A DNA stretch of 64,000 nucleotides from Paraburkholderia kururiensis JCM 10599 = LMG 19447. GTDB lineage: Bacteria > Pseudomonadota > Gammaproteobacteria > Burkholderiales > Burkholderiaceae. The stretch is from positions 62,001 to 126,000 of the forward strand of contig NZ_RJZE01000008.1 of the NCBI RefSeq assembly GCF_003986935.1. Reading direction: 5' to 3'. The notes beneath the pieces are model-generated. The model had not been told where the DNA came from. It made no database searches and was given only the letters and a program-made list of their open reading frames with translations. The translations under genes were made by a program, and so were the position numbers. The first letter of the stretch is position 1. Each line of letters begins with the position of its first letter. Shown one piece after another: positions 46,177 to 56,470 of the stretch.

Positions 46177-46506
46177 TTATCCCTCGGCGAAAGAAACGGC
46201 CATTACCTGCGCCTCGTCCGTGTCGCGCTTTCCGGAACGCATGCCCGTTGGCACGACATCTACGAGATTGCATGACGCAAGAACGCCGTGGAGGTCACGC
46301 TCCGGTTTCGGCTCGCTGAACAGATAACCCTGAATTTCGTCGCATCGTTCGATGCCAAGCAGTCCAAACTGGGCAATGGTCTCCACGCCTTCAGCCGTGC
46401 TGCCTATGCCGAGACTGCTGCACATGCCCGTGACAGCGCGTACGACGGCGAGTGATTCAGGCCGCTGCTCAATCCCGCTCGTGAACGCCCGGTCGATCTT
46501 TAGCAT
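46177..46506 (-). pseudogene. EAL domain (c-di-GMP phosphodiesterase) C-terminal remnant
   Basis: About 110 residues: LKIDRAFTSGIEQRPESLAVVRAV, then SLGIGSTAEGVETIAQFGLL and CDEIQGYLFSEPKPE, which is the last third of an EAL domain. The EAL catalytic motif itself and the N-terminal half are missing. The KIDR and TAEGVE motifs remain. It ends in a non-homologous tail and is probably not functional. Confidence 0.85.
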
Positions 46507-46608
46507 GACACTTGCCTTCCTCTTGTTCGAAGCGCCACCCGCCAGGCACTTCAGCAATTCCTGGAAGAACGGCGCTTGCGCTTACATCGACAGCAGCGTG
46601 CGGAGCCC

Positions 46609-46632
46609 AAAAAAAAGCCCGCCGTGGCGAGC
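46609..46632 (-). terminator. Leftward hairpin with T8 tract
   Basis: On the minus strand, a GC-rich self-complementary stretch (46632-46617, gctcgcc/ggcgggc with one G-T pair and a very tight loop) is followed by eight T residues (46616-46609). No gene on that strand directly precedes it. Confidence 0.5.
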
Positions 46633-47346
46633 CGAACCATATCTATGGAGATATGGAGGAGACAACCCTTCAGAAGATGCAGCGCTGGTGGATCGGAATC
46701 TCCCACACAGCCAGATGCACCTGATTATCAGGAGACCATTCGGAAACAACTTGACGCATATCAATTGAGACGAACGTGACGCAGGAGGGCATCTGATGGC
46801 TGGCCAGCCGGGAAGCGGCACTCCAGAGCACGCAGACACAGCACCTTTTGCGTGAACTGGCACGAAATCTCATTGCTCCGGGTGTTGCTGACGTAAGTGG
46901 CGGATGCTAGCTGTCTCTTTCATACCGGACGAACTCCTCGCCGACCTGGAGGGACTTTCGACACGGAACGTTCCAACCGAAACCTCTCGCGCATTAGCTT
47001 GAGAGACGGTCTGGTTGTGTCGCGGACCCATCTTGCGGCCGTCCATAACAGCGCAAGCCAAACGTGGCGGCACGCTGCCGCAACTCGCTTGTTTTAACCC
47101 GTTAGGCCATTTTCAATAAAAAGGCGACCGCACAGGACGTACTAAAGGAGCGCGCGTCCAATTTGCCGTTTTTCAGCCTCGCCTGATTATTTTCCTTATT
47201 GAAATCGTAATGATGCAGATTGCATTTCGAGCGGGGAAAAGGTGTCAATACGATCGCCTCTGACGCAACGGCCAGGGAATTTGCGCAAACACAGGTGGTA
47301 AATCATTCCCCTCCCGGCGTTACAAAGAATTTTCCGGATCAGGGAT

Positions 47347-47373
47347 TAAGACGTAGTTGTCTCTAACCGATAT
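47347..47373 (+). promoter_or_regulatory. Candidate sigma-28 (FliA) promoter for mcp-cheW
   Basis: TAAG, 15 bases, ACCGATAT resembles the flagellar sigma-28 consensus TAAA-N15-GCCGATAA, with three mismatches in twelve positions. It lies 119 bases before the chemoreceptor start, as expected for chemotaxis genes under flagellar control. Confidence 0.5.
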
Positions 47374-47492
47374 CCACGTTTATAGGCGGGGCTCGCATGA
47401 CCGAGATGAGCGTGATGCTCGCGATTTAATCCGTCCCCGAAGTCGCGACTGACGTAAGCCCTGCTGAATCCCTTTTCCAAGGACACTTTCAT

Positions 47493-49166
47493 ATGCTTGG
47501 CAATATCAGGATAGGCATCCGCCTTGTAGCCGCCTTTCTCGTCGTCGCTTCGGCCAGCGGTATCGTTGGCATGGTAGGCATCAGCAACGCCGGCAAGATC
47601 AACGATCTTGCCGATCACATGTACAGCAACGAAGTGCTCGGCGTGTCTTACATCAAGGAAGCCAACATCGACCTGATTTACATCGGACGAGCTCGCGGCA
47701 ACGCGCTGCTGGCTACCACGGCGGAAGAACGCGCGAAGTATCTCGACGTAATGAACAAGTCGGTCGACTTGTTGAAAAACAACATGGACAAGGCGCGCCC
47801 GCTCATGACCTCGGAAAAGGGCAAACAGCTGCTGGACAGCTTTTCCCGAACCTGGGACGCCTACCTGCGCGACCAGGCGACGCTCGTCACGCTGATCAAC
47901 GCGAGCAAACTGACCGCGCGCGATCCCGCGCTCACGGCGGCGATGGCAACGGTGCGCGAAAAGTCCACCGTGCTGGACGACACAATGACCGACCTCGCTC
48001 AGGTGAAAGAGGCCGCCGCGAAGCAGGCATCCGAAGACACCACCGCGCTGTACGAGCAAAGCCGCTCGCTGATGATCGGCACGATTGCGGCTGCTCTGGC
48101 GTTGGGCGTGCTGCTCGGCTTCCTCATCAGTCGCGGCGTCAGCAAGCCGTTGGGGCAGGCGCTGGAGGCCGCCAACCGGCTCGCCGAGGGCGACCTCACG
48201 GTTCGCATCGAATCGAAGAACAAAGACGAGGTCGGGCAACTGCTGCGGGCGATGCAAAACATGATCGCGAGGCTGTCCAACGTGGTTGGCGAAGTCAATA
48301 GCGGGGCGGAAGCACTGGCAGGCGCGGCCGAGGAGGTCAGCGCGACCGCGCAATCGCTGAGCCAGGCTTCGAGCGAACAGGCAGCCGGCGTCGAGGAGAC
48401 GAGCGCGTCGATCGAACAAATGACGGCATCGATCACACAGAACACCGATAACGCGAAAGTGACCGACGGTATGGCGCAGCAGGCCGCGAAAGAAGCCGCG
48501 CACAGCGGGGAAGCGGTCAAGGCAACGGTCAGCGCCATGAAGCAGATCGCGCAGAAGATCGGCATCATCGACGACATCGCTTATCAAACCAATCTGCTGG
48601 CGCTGAACGCCGCCATCGAAGCGGCGCGCGCGGGCGAACACGGCAAGGGCTTCGCCGTGGTGGCGGCCGAGGTGCGCAAGTTGGCCGAGCGCAGCCAGGT
48701 GGCCGCGCAGGAAATCGGCACTGTGGCGGGCTCGAGCGTCGAACTGGCCGAGAAGGCCGGCGCACTGCTCGATTCGATGGTGCCCAACATCAAGAAGACC
48801 TCGGAACTGGTGCAGGAGATCACTGCCGCGTCGGAAGAGCAGTCGTCCGGCGTTGGGCAGATCAACGTGGCGGTCAGCCAGTTGAGCCAGACCACGCAAC
48901 AGAACGCCTCCAGTTCCGAAGAACTGGCAGCGACCGCGGAGGAGATGAGCAGCCAGTCGGAGCAGTTGCGGCAGGCAATGACGTTCTTCCGCCTGGCAGC
49001 GGGTGCCAGCACGACGCGCGCGAGCGATGCCGGCAGCGCCCGCAGCTCGACGGCGCACACGCGTGCGCGCAGCGCCGCAAAGCCGGCCGGCGGCCTGGCG
49101 TTGGCGCCTGGGCTCGCGTTCGTCAGCACGGAGATGCCCGACGAATCACAATTCGCGAAGTTCTGA
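47493..49166 (+). CDS. Methyl-accepting chemotaxis protein
   Basis: 557 residues. TM1 is [21 protein letters not shown]; a four-helix-bundle ligand domain (4HB_MCP type) spans about 30-185; TM2 is [24 protein letters not shown] is [23 protein letters not shown]. The signalling tip contains [44 protein letters not shown]. The C-terminal tail ends DESQFAKF, similar in style to the tail of the receptor at 51772 (DEAQFVSY). It is followed 16 bases later by cheW. Confidence 0.95.
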   Translation: MLGNIRIGIRLVAAFLVVASASGIVGMVGISNAGKINDLADHMYSNEVLGVSYIKEANIDLIYIGRARGNALLATTAEERAKYLDVMNKSVDLLKNNMDKARPLMTSEKGKQLLDSFSRTWDAYLRDQATLVTLINASKLTARDPALTAAMATVREKSTVLDDTMTDLAQVKEAAAKQASEDTTALYEQSRSLMIGTIAAALALGVLLGFLISRGVSKPLGQALEAANRLAEGDLTVRIESKNKDEVGQLLRAMQNMIARLSNVVGEVNSGAEALAGAAEEVSATAQSLSQASSEQAAGVEETSASIEQMTASITQNTDNAKVTDGMAQQAAKEAAHSGEAVKATVSAMKQIAQKIGIIDDIAYQTNLLALNAAIEAARAGEHGKGFAVVAAEVRKLAERSQVAAQEIGTVAGSSVELAEKAGALLDSMVPNIKKTSELVQEITAASEEQSSGVGQINVAVSQLSQTTQQNASSSEELAATAEEMSSQSEQLRQAMTFFRLAAGASTTRASDAGSARSSTAHTRARSAAKPAGGLALAPGLAFVSTEMPDESQFAKF

Positions 49167-49182
49167 TGGGGGGAGCCGGATC

Positions 49183-49725
49183 ATGAATCAGACTTCCGCT
49201 TCTGCCGAACTACGGGCGCAGGTCAACGCGCCCGAGACCGTGGACATCGCCGAGCCGGCCCAGGTGCTGACTTTCATGCTGGCCGGCGAAGCCTACGGGC
49301 TTGGCATTTTGTCGATCAAGGAAATCATCAGCTACACGGCGATGACAACTGTGCCGATGATGCCGGCGTTCGCGCGCGGCGTCATCAATCTGCGCGGCGC
49401 GGTGGTACCGGTCATGGATCTGCTGGCGCGCTTCGGCAAGCCCTCGTCCGAGGTGACGAAACGCACGTGCATCGTCATTGTCGAAGTGCAGGTTCAAGGC
49501 GAACGGCAGGACATCGGCATCGTGGTCGATGCTGTCAACGAGGTGCTCGATATCCCGGCCTCGGACATCGAACCGCCGCCCGCGTTTGGCTCGTCTGTCC
49601 GAACCGAGTTCATTCAAGGCATGGGCAAGGTGCGCGGCCGGTTCGTCGTCCTGCTCGCCTTGCAGCACATGATGTCGGCAAACGACATTGCAGCGCTCCA
49701 GACCGCGGCCGAAACCGCACATTGA
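49183..49725 (+). CDS. cheW: Chemotaxis coupling protein CheW
   Basis: 180 residues from ATG 49183. A single CheW domain: [78 protein letters not shown] and IQGMGKVRGRFVVLL. It couples receptors to CheA. It is a paralogue of the CheW at 53846; having one copy per unit suggests duplicated receptor-coupler pairs. It is likely co-transcribed with the receptor before it. Confidence 0.95.
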   Translation: MNQTSASAELRAQVNAPETVDIAEPAQVLTFMLAGEAYGLGILSIKEIISYTAMTTVPMMPAFARGVINLRGAVVPVMDLLARFGKPSSEVTKRTCIVIVEVQVQGERQDIGIVVDAVNEVLDIPASDIEPPPAFGSSVRTEFIQGMGKVRGRFVVLLALQHMMSANDIAALQTAAETAH

Positions 49726-49740
49726 AATAGCAGGCGCCAT

Positions 49741-49772
49741 CGAGCCGCAACGGCGAATGCCGTTGCGGCTCG
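49741..49772. terminator. Bidirectional terminator hairpin between cheW and cheB
   Basis: A perfect 14-bp stem (49741-49754 with 49759-49772) encloses the 4-nt loop gaat, placed between the convergent cheW and cheB genes. It lacks a strong T-tract on the + strand, but its position and stability make a shared terminator likely. Confidence 0.75.
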
Positions 49773-49814
49773 AAGCGTTTACATGGTGAAGTGGTGTGCC
49801 GCGTCGCGCCGCGC

Positions 49815-50891
49815 TCAAGCGCGGTGAGCTTGCACCAGCACGATTTCCTGACTGATCGCGGATAACGGGATGACCTTGTCGACGCCACCGCGTTTGATCG
49901 CTTCCCGAGGCATACCGAACACGACGCAGCTTTCTTCGTCCTGCGCGAGCGTACGCGCGCCGGCGACATGCATCTCGGCAAGCCCGGCCGCGCCGTCATC
50001 GCCCATGCCGGTCATGATGATTCCGAGCGCATTGCGGCCCGCGCTGCGGGCGACCGAGCGAAAGAGCACGTCCACCGAGGGGCGATGACGATTGACGAGC
50101 GGCCCGTCGATGACGTCGACGAAATGCTGTGCGCCGCTGCGCCGCACAGTCAAATGCTTGCCGCCGGGCGCGATCAGCGCGCGTCCTTGCGTCACGCGAT
50201 CGTTCGGCTCGGCTTCCTTGACCTCGATCTCGCAAATCCGGTTGAGACGCTCGGCAAAAGCAGCCGTAAACTTTTCCGGCATGTGCTGCACGACGACGAT
50301 GCCAGGGGAGACGCGCGGTAGCGCCGTCAGTACGACTTCGAGCGCCTGAGTGCCGCCCGTCGACGTGCCGATTGCCACAATGCGTTCGGTCATTTGCGAC
50401 AGCGCGCCCGGCATGCCCGGCGGCAGCACCACATCCGCCGTATGTTTCGGGACCGGCACGGCCGGGGGATGCCGGCGGGCGAGCCGCGCCGCATTCACGC
50501 GCGCTGCGGCGCGAATCGTCGTGGTCAGCTCGTCGGCGGCTTCCAGCAGAAACTGCTTCAGACCCAGCCGCGGCTTGGCGACCACCGACACGGCGCCTGC
50601 CGCCATTGCATCGATGGTCGTGCGGGCGCCCTTTTCGGTGAGAGTCGAACAGATGACGACGGGCGTCGGCCGTTCCGCCATGATCTTCTTCAGGAACGTA
50701 ATGCCGTCCATACGCGGCATCTCGACGTCGAGCAGGATCACGTCCGGCCAGCCGTGCGCGAGACGGCTCATCGCAGCGATCGGATCCGGAACCGCGTCCA
50801 TCACCTCGATGCCGGCCGCTGTCAGCATGCCGGAAACCACCTGCCTGACAACAGCGGAGTCGTCCACGATCAATACGCGGATTCGAGTCAT
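49815..50891 (-). CDS. cheB: Protein-glutamate methylesterase CheB
   Basis: 358 residues. The receiver domain is [18 protein letters not shown] with phospho-acceptor D55 in [12 protein letters not shown]. After a linker, the esterase domain has the Ser in [12 protein letters not shown], the His in [10 protein letters not shown] and the Asp in [11 protein letters not shown]. It removes methyl groups from receptors for adaptation. It is the last gene of the leftward operon, 12 bases after cheR. Confidence 0.96.
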   Translation of the reverse strand: MTRIRVLIVDDSAVVRQVVSGMLTAAGIEVMDAVPDPIAAMSRLAHGWPDVILLDVEMPRMDGITFLKKIMAERPTPVVICSTLTEKGARTTIDAMAAGAVSVVAKPRLGLKQFLLEAADELTTTIRAAARVNAARLARRHPPAVPVPKHTADVVLPPGMPGALSQMTERIVAIGTSTGGTQALEVVLTALPRVSPGIVVVQHMPEKFTAAFAERLNRICEIEVKEAEPNDRVTQGRALIAPGGKHLTVRRSGAQHFVDVIDGPLVNRHRPSVDVLFRSVARSAGRNALGIIMTGMGDDGAAGLAEMHVAGARTLAQDEESCVVFGMPREAIKRGGVDKVIPLSAISQEIVLVQAHRA

Positions 50892-50903
50892 CGTTGCCTC
50901 CCC

Positions 50904-51713
50904 TCAATGCCCGGCGCGGCCGGGTTTGCGAAAGATCGAAGGGGAAACCGGGATCAGGTCGACCCCGAGATCGTGCAGGCTTTCCGAGTGCCCGATACAA
51001 AGATATCCGTCGGGACGCAATAGCGATGAGACGCGCTGAACCACCTCGCGTTTCGTCGCCGCGTCGAAGTAGATCATGACGTTGCGCAGGAACACCACAT
51101 CGAAGCGCCCCAGATCGGGCAATGGCGCGACAAGATTGGCCTGTGCGAAACGCACCTGTTGGCGCAGCCCGCGTTCGACGAGCAGCGTTCCTTCTTGTGC
51201 ACCCGTTCCGCGCAGGCAAAACCGTTTCCGGTAATCGACCGGCATCTGGCGCGCGCGAATATCGGGGTAATGCCCGCGCTGCGCGGCCTGCAGCATGCGT
51301 GTGCTGATATCTGTGCCGACCACTTCGAAAGGCCGTCCCGCAAGCCGGTCGGCCAGCACCATGGCGATGCTGTATGCCTCCTCTCCACTGGAGCAGGCCG
51401 CACTCCAGGTGCGGAACACCGGTGCCCGGACTTCGGATGCAACCGTGCCCAGAAAGTCGAAGTGCTTAGGTTCGCGAAAGAAATAGGTTTCGTTCGTGGT
51501 CAGCAAATCGATTGCGATCTGCCGCTCTGCGCGATGCGCGTCGCTGGAAACCAGGGCGAAGTACGCGCCGTAGCTGTCGAGCTGGCAGGCCCGCAGGCGC
51601 TTGGCCAGCCGGCCGCTGACGAGGGCCTTCTTTGCCGGCGCGAGACTGATTCCCGCTGCATCGAAGATGAACGACTGGAACTGCCTGAACTCGGAATCGG
51701 TGATGGTTTCCAT
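50904..51713 (-). CDS. cheR: Chemotaxis protein methyltransferase CheR
   Basis: 269 residues. The N-terminal helical domain (FRQFQSFIFDAAGISLAPAKKALVSGRLAKRL) is followed by an SAM-dependent methyltransferase core: TYFFREPKHFDFL, FRTWSAACSSGEEAYSIAMVLADRL, FDVVFLRNVMIYFDAATK and GYLCIGHSESL. It methylates glutamates on chemoreceptors. None of the receptors nearby ends in the NWETF-type tether, so it probably acts without that docking site. Confidence 0.96.
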   Translation of the reverse strand: METITDSEFRQFQSFIFDAAGISLAPAKKALVSGRLAKRLRACQLDSYGAYFALVSSDAHRAERQIAIDLLTTNETYFFREPKHFDFLGTVASEVRAPVFRTWSAACSSGEEAYSIAMVLADRLAGRPFEVVGTDISTRMLQAAQRGHYPDIRARQMPVDYRKRFCLRGTGAQEGTLLVERGLRQQVRFAQANLVAPLPDLGRFDVVFLRNVMIYFDAATKREVVQRVSSLLRPDGYLCIGHSESLHDLGVDLIPVSPSIFRKPGRAGH

Positions 51714-51771
51714 CTGCCCTCGCTATTGCGCGTCGTCCGGCATGCGGCAGAGCGCATGCCGGTGGCGCCGA

Positions 51772-53793
51772 TCAGTAGGAAACGAACTGCGCTTCGTCGA
51801 GATGGAACGCCGGCTCGTCGTCGCTCTCGTGCGCCGCATGCAGCGGCATCTGGCGGAGCGACGCGCGAGGTTTGGCGATCGTGGCGACGGGCGCTGCCGG
51901 GGTGCGGCGTGCCGCAGCGGGGCGGATGGTTTTACCGGAACGAATCTTGAAAAAGCTCATCGTCTGCTGCAGTTGCGTGGTCTGGGTATTCATCGTTTCC
52001 GCCGTCGCCGCCAGTTCTTCGGAGCTCGAAGCATTTTGCTGAGTGGTTTGACTCAGTTGCGCAACAGCGCTGTTGATCTGGTTGACGCCCGCGGATTGCT
52101 CTTCGGACGATGCCGTGATCTCCTGCACGAGGTCGGACGTCTTGCGGATGTTCGGCACCATCTGGTCGAGCAGATGTCCCGCCTTTTCCGCGAGTTCGAC
52201 ACTCGAAGCCGCCACGTTGCCGATTTCCTGCGCGGCCACCTGGCTGCGCTCGGCCAACTTGCGCACTTCGGCCGCCACCACGGCGAAGCCCTTGCCGTGT
52301 TCGCCCGCGCGCGCCGCTTCGATGGCGGCATTCAACGCCAGCAGATTGGTCTGGTAGGCGATGTCGTCGATGATGCCGATCTTCTGCGCGATCTGCTTCA
52401 TGGCGCCGACCGTCGCCCTGACTGCGTCCCCGCCTTCGTTCGCTTCGTTGGCTGCCTTGCTCGCCATACCGTCGGTCACGCGCGAGTTCTCGGTGTTCTG
52501 AGAGATCGATGCGGTCATCTGCTCGAGCGAGGCACTCGTTTCCTCGACGCTGGCGGCCTGCACGCTCGCAGCCTGCGAGAGCGACTGCGCTGCCGCGCTG
52601 ACTTCTTCCGACGCGTTCGCCAGCGACATCGCTCCGCCGTTCACCTCGTCCACCACTTCGGCCAGCTTGGTCGCCGTGCTGTTTACGCTCTCGCAGAGTG
52701 CCTTCAACTGCCCTTCGAACGCGGTGCTGGCCGTTTGCGTGAGGTCGCCGCCTTCGATGGCCTTGAGCACGCGGCCTGCCTCGTTAAGCGGCTCGATCAC
52801 GGCGTCGAGGGTCTGGTTGATGCCTTCCACGATGCGACGGAAATCGCCCTGGTGCGCGCTCGCATCGGCGCGCGTTTCGAGCCGGCCGGCGCGAGCCGAC
52901 GTGACGAGCGCGGCCGTGTCGGTGATGAGCGCCTTCAGATTGCGGCGCACCTGCTCGATCGTTTCGTTGATGAACGCCTTTTTGCCGGGGAACTGTTCGA
53001 GCGGCGCTTCGAAGTTGCCGCGTCCGAATTCGGCCACGCAGGCCATTGCCTTCTTCTTCACCGCGATGTGCCCGCCGACCATCTTGTTGATGCCGTCGGC
53101 CATGGAGCGGAACGCACCGTCGAAATTCTCGGAGGCGATCATCACGTCGATATCGCCCTTGTCGTGCTCGGCCGACATCCTGTTCATCTCCGCGATGATG
53201 CCGTTCAGATTGCGGCGCACCTGTTCGATCGTTTCGTTGATGAACGCCTTCTTGCCGGGGAACTGCTCGAGCGGCGCTTCGAAGTTGCCGCGCCCGAATT
53301 CGGCCACGCAGGCCATTGCCTTCTTCTTCACCGCGATGTGCCCGCCGACCATCTTGTTGATGCCGTCGGCCATGGCACGAAAGTCCCCCTTCACATGGGA
53401 GAGGTCGATCGTCACGTCGATGTCACCCTCGTTGTGACTCTGCGACATCCGCGTGAGCTCGTCGTTCAATGTGCGCAGCGTGGTTCGCGTTTCGTCGAGC
53501 GCGGCGATGAGCGCATCGCTCGCCAGGTGCTCGTGGGGCGTCGCGACGTTGACCTTGCCGGCCGCGATCTCGAGCGCCATCTGGCGCGCGAGCGCGATGC
53601 GGCGTGCCGCGGCGCGGTCGAACGCCGTGCAGGCGACGACGGCGGCCAATCCGATAACGATGGACAACCCGATCGTGACGACCGGCGGCAGAGCATGCAA
53701 TGCGCCGAGGATAGCGATGATGGCGAGTGCAATTGCGCTCGTTGACGCGCACAGCCAGAGGCGGTGCGAGGCGAAGGAATGGCTGGAGTTCAT
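51772..53793 (-). CDS. Methyl-accepting chemotaxis protein with tandem HAMP-like repeats
   Basis: 673 residues from ATG 53793 (AGGAAA upstream). Two adjacent membrane segments ([20 protein letters not shown] and [20 protein letters not shown]) leave almost no periplasmic domain. A poly-HAMP-type region follows (about 75-390) with two nearly identical units containing [20 protein letters not shown] and [20 protein letters not shown]. The signalling domain has [31 protein letters not shown]. The lack of a sensor domain implies cytoplasmic or membrane-state sensing. The C-terminus is LDEAQFVSY. Confidence 0.94.
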   Translation of the reverse strand: MNSSHSFASHRLWLCASTSAIALAIIAILGALHALPPVVTIGLSIVIGLAAVVACTAFDRAAARRIALARQMALEIAAGKVNVATPHEHLASDALIAALDETRTTLRTLNDELTRMSQSHNEGDIDVTIDLSHVKGDFRAMADGINKMVGGHIAVKKKAMACVAEFGRGNFEAPLEQFPGKKAFINETIEQVRRNLNGIIAEMNRMSAEHDKGDIDVMIASENFDGAFRSMADGINKMVGGHIAVKKKAMACVAEFGRGNFEAPLEQFPGKKAFINETIEQVRRNLKALITDTAALVTSARAGRLETRADASAHQGDFRRIVEGINQTLDAVIEPLNEAGRVLKAIEGGDLTQTASTAFEGQLKALCESVNSTATKLAEVVDEVNGGAMSLANASEEVSAAAQSLSQAASVQAASVEETSASLEQMTASISQNTENSRVTDGMASKAANEANEGGDAVRATVGAMKQIAQKIGIIDDIAYQTNLLALNAAIEAARAGEHGKGFAVVAAEVRKLAERSQVAAQEIGNVAASSVELAEKAGHLLDQMVPNIRKTSDLVQEITASSEEQSAGVNQINSAVAQLSQTTQQNASSSEELAATAETMNTQTTQLQQTMSFFKIRSGKTIRPAAARRTPAAPVATIAKPRASLRQMPLHAAHESDDEPAFHLDEAQFVSY
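52934..53105 (-). repeat. 172-bp intragenic direct repeat, copy 1
   Basis: It is 98% identical (4 mismatches) to 53204-53375, offset by 270 bp (90 codons). Each encodes the unit with [20 protein letters not shown] and the following [20 protein letters not shown]. Confidence 0.92.
53204..53375 (-). repeat. 172-bp intragenic direct repeat, copy 2
   Basis: The second copy of the HAMP-like unit in the same chemoreceptor gene. The four differences from copy 1 (52934-53105) appear synonymous. Confidence 0.92.
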
Positions 53794-53845
53794 GATGTTT
53801 CCTGGAAGACGGGCGAAAGCGAAGAGCGGATTCAATACAACGGTT

Positions 53846-54379
53846 CTATGCGAGCGCGGGGGCTGCAAGCTGCTGCTCTCCTGCGAGCGCGGCCAGTTCG
53901 TCGATCGCGAGAACGTCCTCGACGGAAAGCAGAATCACAAAGCGATCGCGCACCTTCGCCATGCCTGCGATGAAATCGGTGCGCATTTGCGCGCCGAACG
54001 CCGGCGCGGGTTCGATGTCGCTCGCTGTGATGTCGAGCACTTCGCTCACCCCATCGACAACCACGCCGATCACGGGAATTTCACTGCTCGTGCCCAGCTC
54101 GACGATGACGATGCAGGTGCGTTTGGTAACAGGCGTGGGTTGTCGCCCGAAGCGCGCCTGCAGATCGACGACCGGCACGACGGCGCCGCGCAGATTGATG
54201 ACGCCCCGCACACAGCGCGGCATCATCGGCACCGGCGTCACCTCGTGGAATTCGATGATTTCCTTGATGGTCAGAATGCCGATGCCGAACATCTCCCCGC
54301 CAAGCAGAAACGTGAGGTATTGCGCCGAGCGCTGTGCTGCGTCCGGCGAGAGGATCTGGGGCTGTGTCAAGCGAGTCAT
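53846..54379 (-). CDS. cheW: Chemotaxis coupling protein CheW
   Basis: 177 residues. CheW domain: [79 protein letters not shown] and [15 protein letters not shown]. It links receptors to CheA. It lies 18 bases after cheA and before the poly-HAMP receptor gene in the leftward operon. It is a paralogue of the protein at 49183. Confidence 0.95.
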   Translation of the reverse strand: MTRLTQPQILSPDAAQRSAQYLTFLLGGEMFGIGILTIKEIIEFHEVTPVPMMPRCVRGVINLRGAVVPVVDLQARFGRQPTPVTKRTCIVIVELGTSSEIPVIGVVVDGVSEVLDITASDIEPAPAFGAQMRTDFIAGMAKVRDRFVILLSVEDVLAIDELAALAGEQQLAAPALA

Positions 54380-54397
54380 GGGGCGGATCCTCAGGGC

Positions 54398-56470
54398 CTA
54401 ACAGGTTGCGAGAGCCGGGCTCCCGGAGTTCGACCCCATGGGTCCGGCCATTGCCATCAAATCGGCGATGTCGAGAATCAGGGCGACGTCGCCGCTACCA
54501 AGGATGGTCGAGCCGCTCACGCCGCGCACTTTGCCGAATACCTTCGACAGCGGTTTGATGACGGTTTGCCCTTCACCCAGGAGCCGATCGACAAGCAGAC
54601 CGAAACGTTGCCCGGCATGCTTGACGACGACGATGTTCGGGCGCGAACTGACCGGACCCTCCAGTTCGAAACGCTCACGCAGTCGAATGAAAGGCAGCAC
54701 CTGCCCACGCAGATCCGTGTAGTCATGCACGCCGCTCGACGAGAATTCGACGCACTCCTCGACGGCATCCAGCGGCAGGATGAAGATCGAATCGCCGACG
54801 CAAACCTGAAAGCCGTCGATGATGGCGAGCGTGAGCGGCAGCCTCACCGAAATCGTGGTGCCGAGCCCCGGGCGGCTATCGATGCCGATGCTGCCGCGCA
54901 GCGCGGTGATGTTGCGCTTCACCACGTCCATGCCGACGCCGCGCCCCGACAGGTTCGTGACGCGTTCGGCCGTCGAAAAGCCCGGCTCGAAAATGAGCGC
55001 ATAGACTTCGTCGTCGGAGAGTGCGGCATCCGGTGGGACGAGCCCGCGCTCCACCGCCTTGGCGAGGATGCGATTCCGGTCGAGGCCGCCGCCATCGTCG
55101 CTCACTTCGATCACGATAGAGCCCGAATCATGGAAGGCGTTCAGCGTCACGGTCCCTTGTTCCGGCTTGCCGCGCGCGCGGCGAATGTCCGCCGGCTCTA
55201 TGCCGTGGTCCATCGAATTGCGAACGAGGTGCGTCAGCGGATCGCCAATCTTCTCGACCACCGTCTTGTCGAGTTCCGTGTCCTCTCCCTCGACGACCAG
55301 GTCGATGCGCTTGCCGAGTTCCTGCGCGACGTCATGCACCACGCGGCGAAAGCGGTTGAACGTCGCGCCGATCTTGACCATGCGCAGTTGCAGCGCACTG
55401 TCCCTCACTTTCTGGATCAGACCATTGAGCGTTGCCGCGGATTCGCGCAGCTCGGTGTTCTGCGTCTTGCGTGCGGCAAGCTCCGTGCTTGCCGATGCCG
55501 TAATCAGTTCGCCGACGAGATCGATCAGGTGGTCGAGCTTGTCCGCGTCAATGCGAATCGAGTGTGAGTCGGCGGATTTGTTCTCGCGCGCGGCGCTGCC
55601 GCTGCGCGCAGGCGCCGCGGCGGCAGCCGTTGCGCTCTGGCCCGGCAAGGCCTCCTCCACCATCGAGACGGCGTCGGCTGGCGATTCGGCCACCGGCTGC
55701 ACCGGTGCGGCCGGTGGCATTGCGATTTGCTCGCTATCGGTCTGGATTTTCAGCTCGCAGTCCTCACGGACGAACTCGAATGCCCCTTCGATAGCTTGCC
55801 GACCCGCGTCGCTGAGCAGCTCGATTTCGAACCCGAGAAAACAGGCTTCGGGATCGAGCACGTCGAGCGACGGAACGCGGTCGCCATTCGCGCACACCTG
55901 GGTGACTTCGCCGAGCCGGGCGAGGTAGTGGATGATCGAGAGCGGGTCCATCCCGTTGCGCAACACGGGCTCGCCGCATTGCAGCGAGACAAGCCAACGC
56001 TGCATGCCTGATGCCGCGACCGCTTCAGCACGGTCGTCCGTTGCGATATCGGACTTCGGTTGCGCCGCATGCTGCGGCGCCGAGAGATAGCGGCCCAGCG
56101 CATCGACGAGCGGCTGCGCCTGTGCGAGCAGCGCCTCGTCTGCGCAATTGCCTGTTTCCGCCGTGAGCTCCACGAGCAGGCCGATGTGATCGCCGCACGA
56201 GAGCAGCAACGAGATCAGTGATTCATCGATGCCGATCTCGTTGTCCCGTACGCGGTCGAGCACGCTTTCGACCACATGCGTGAACGCTACGATGCCGTCG
56301 ATGCCGAAGAGTCCAGACGATCCTTTGATCGTATGCGCCGCACGGAAAACGGCGTTGATTTCGTCGCCCGGGTCGGCGCTCTCGCGCATGCTGAGCAGGC
56401 CGCTTTCCATCATCCCGAGCAGCTCGCGGCTCTCGGCGATGAAGGTCTGCAGTGCGTCGTCGATATTCAT
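54398..56470 (-). CDS. cheA: Chemotaxis histidine kinase CheA
   Basis: 690 residues. The Hpt domain has H46 in FRAAHTIKGSSGLFG. A second domain (about 140-250, with GEPVLRNGMDPLSIIHYL) replaces the classic CheY-binding P2. Dimerisation is at IRIDADKLDHLIDLVGELI; the ATP-binding domain has HLVRNSMDHGIEPADIRRARGK, DDGGGLDRNRI and GRGVGMDVVKRNI; the C-terminal CheW-like domain starts near TISVRLPLTLAIIDGF. The start overlaps the STAS gene stop (ATGA), so the two are coupled. Confidence 0.96.
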   Translation of the reverse strand: MNIDDALQTFIAESRELLGMMESGLLSMRESADPGDEINAVFRAAHTIKGSSGLFGIDGIVAFTHVVESVLDRVRDNEIGIDESLISLLLSCGDHIGLLVELTAETGNCADEALLAQAQPLVDALGRYLSAPQHAAQPKSDIATDDRAEAVAASGMQRWLVSLQCGEPVLRNGMDPLSIIHYLARLGEVTQVCANGDRVPSLDVLDPEACFLGFEIELLSDAGRQAIEGAFEFVREDCELKIQTDSEQIAMPPAAPVQPVAESPADAVSMVEEALPGQSATAAAAAPARSGSAARENKSADSHSIRIDADKLDHLIDLVGELITASASTELAARKTQNTELRESAATLNGLIQKVRDSALQLRMVKIGATFNRFRRVVHDVAQELGKRIDLVVEGEDTELDKTVVEKIGDPLTHLVRNSMDHGIEPADIRRARGKPEQGTVTLNAFHDSGSIVIEVSDDGGGLDRNRILAKAVERGLVPPDAALSDDEVYALIFEPGFSTAERVTNLSGRGVGMDVVKRNITALRGSIGIDSRPGLGTTISVRLPLTLAIIDGFQVCVGDSIFILPLDAVEECVEFSSSGVHDYTDLRGQVLPFIRLRERFELEGPVSSRPNIVVVKHAGQRFGLLVDRLLGEGQTVIKPLSKVFGKVRGVSGSTILGSGDVALILDIADLMAMAGPMGSNSGSPALATC

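Larger units (their letters stand above)
46507..47492. other. Long intergenic region upstream of the mcp-cheW unit
   Basis: 986 bases without a convincing gene. It contains a leftward terminator-like hairpin (46609-46632), a likely sigma-28 promoter (47347-47373) and AT-richer DNA from 47100 to 47340. A leftward transcript ending at that hairpin would be non-coding, so a small RNA is possible but not shown. Confidence 0.45.

Noticed and set aside
46582..46863. 93-codon minus-strand frame upstream of the EAL remnant
   Set aside because: It reads through the terminator-like hairpin and has no family resemblance.
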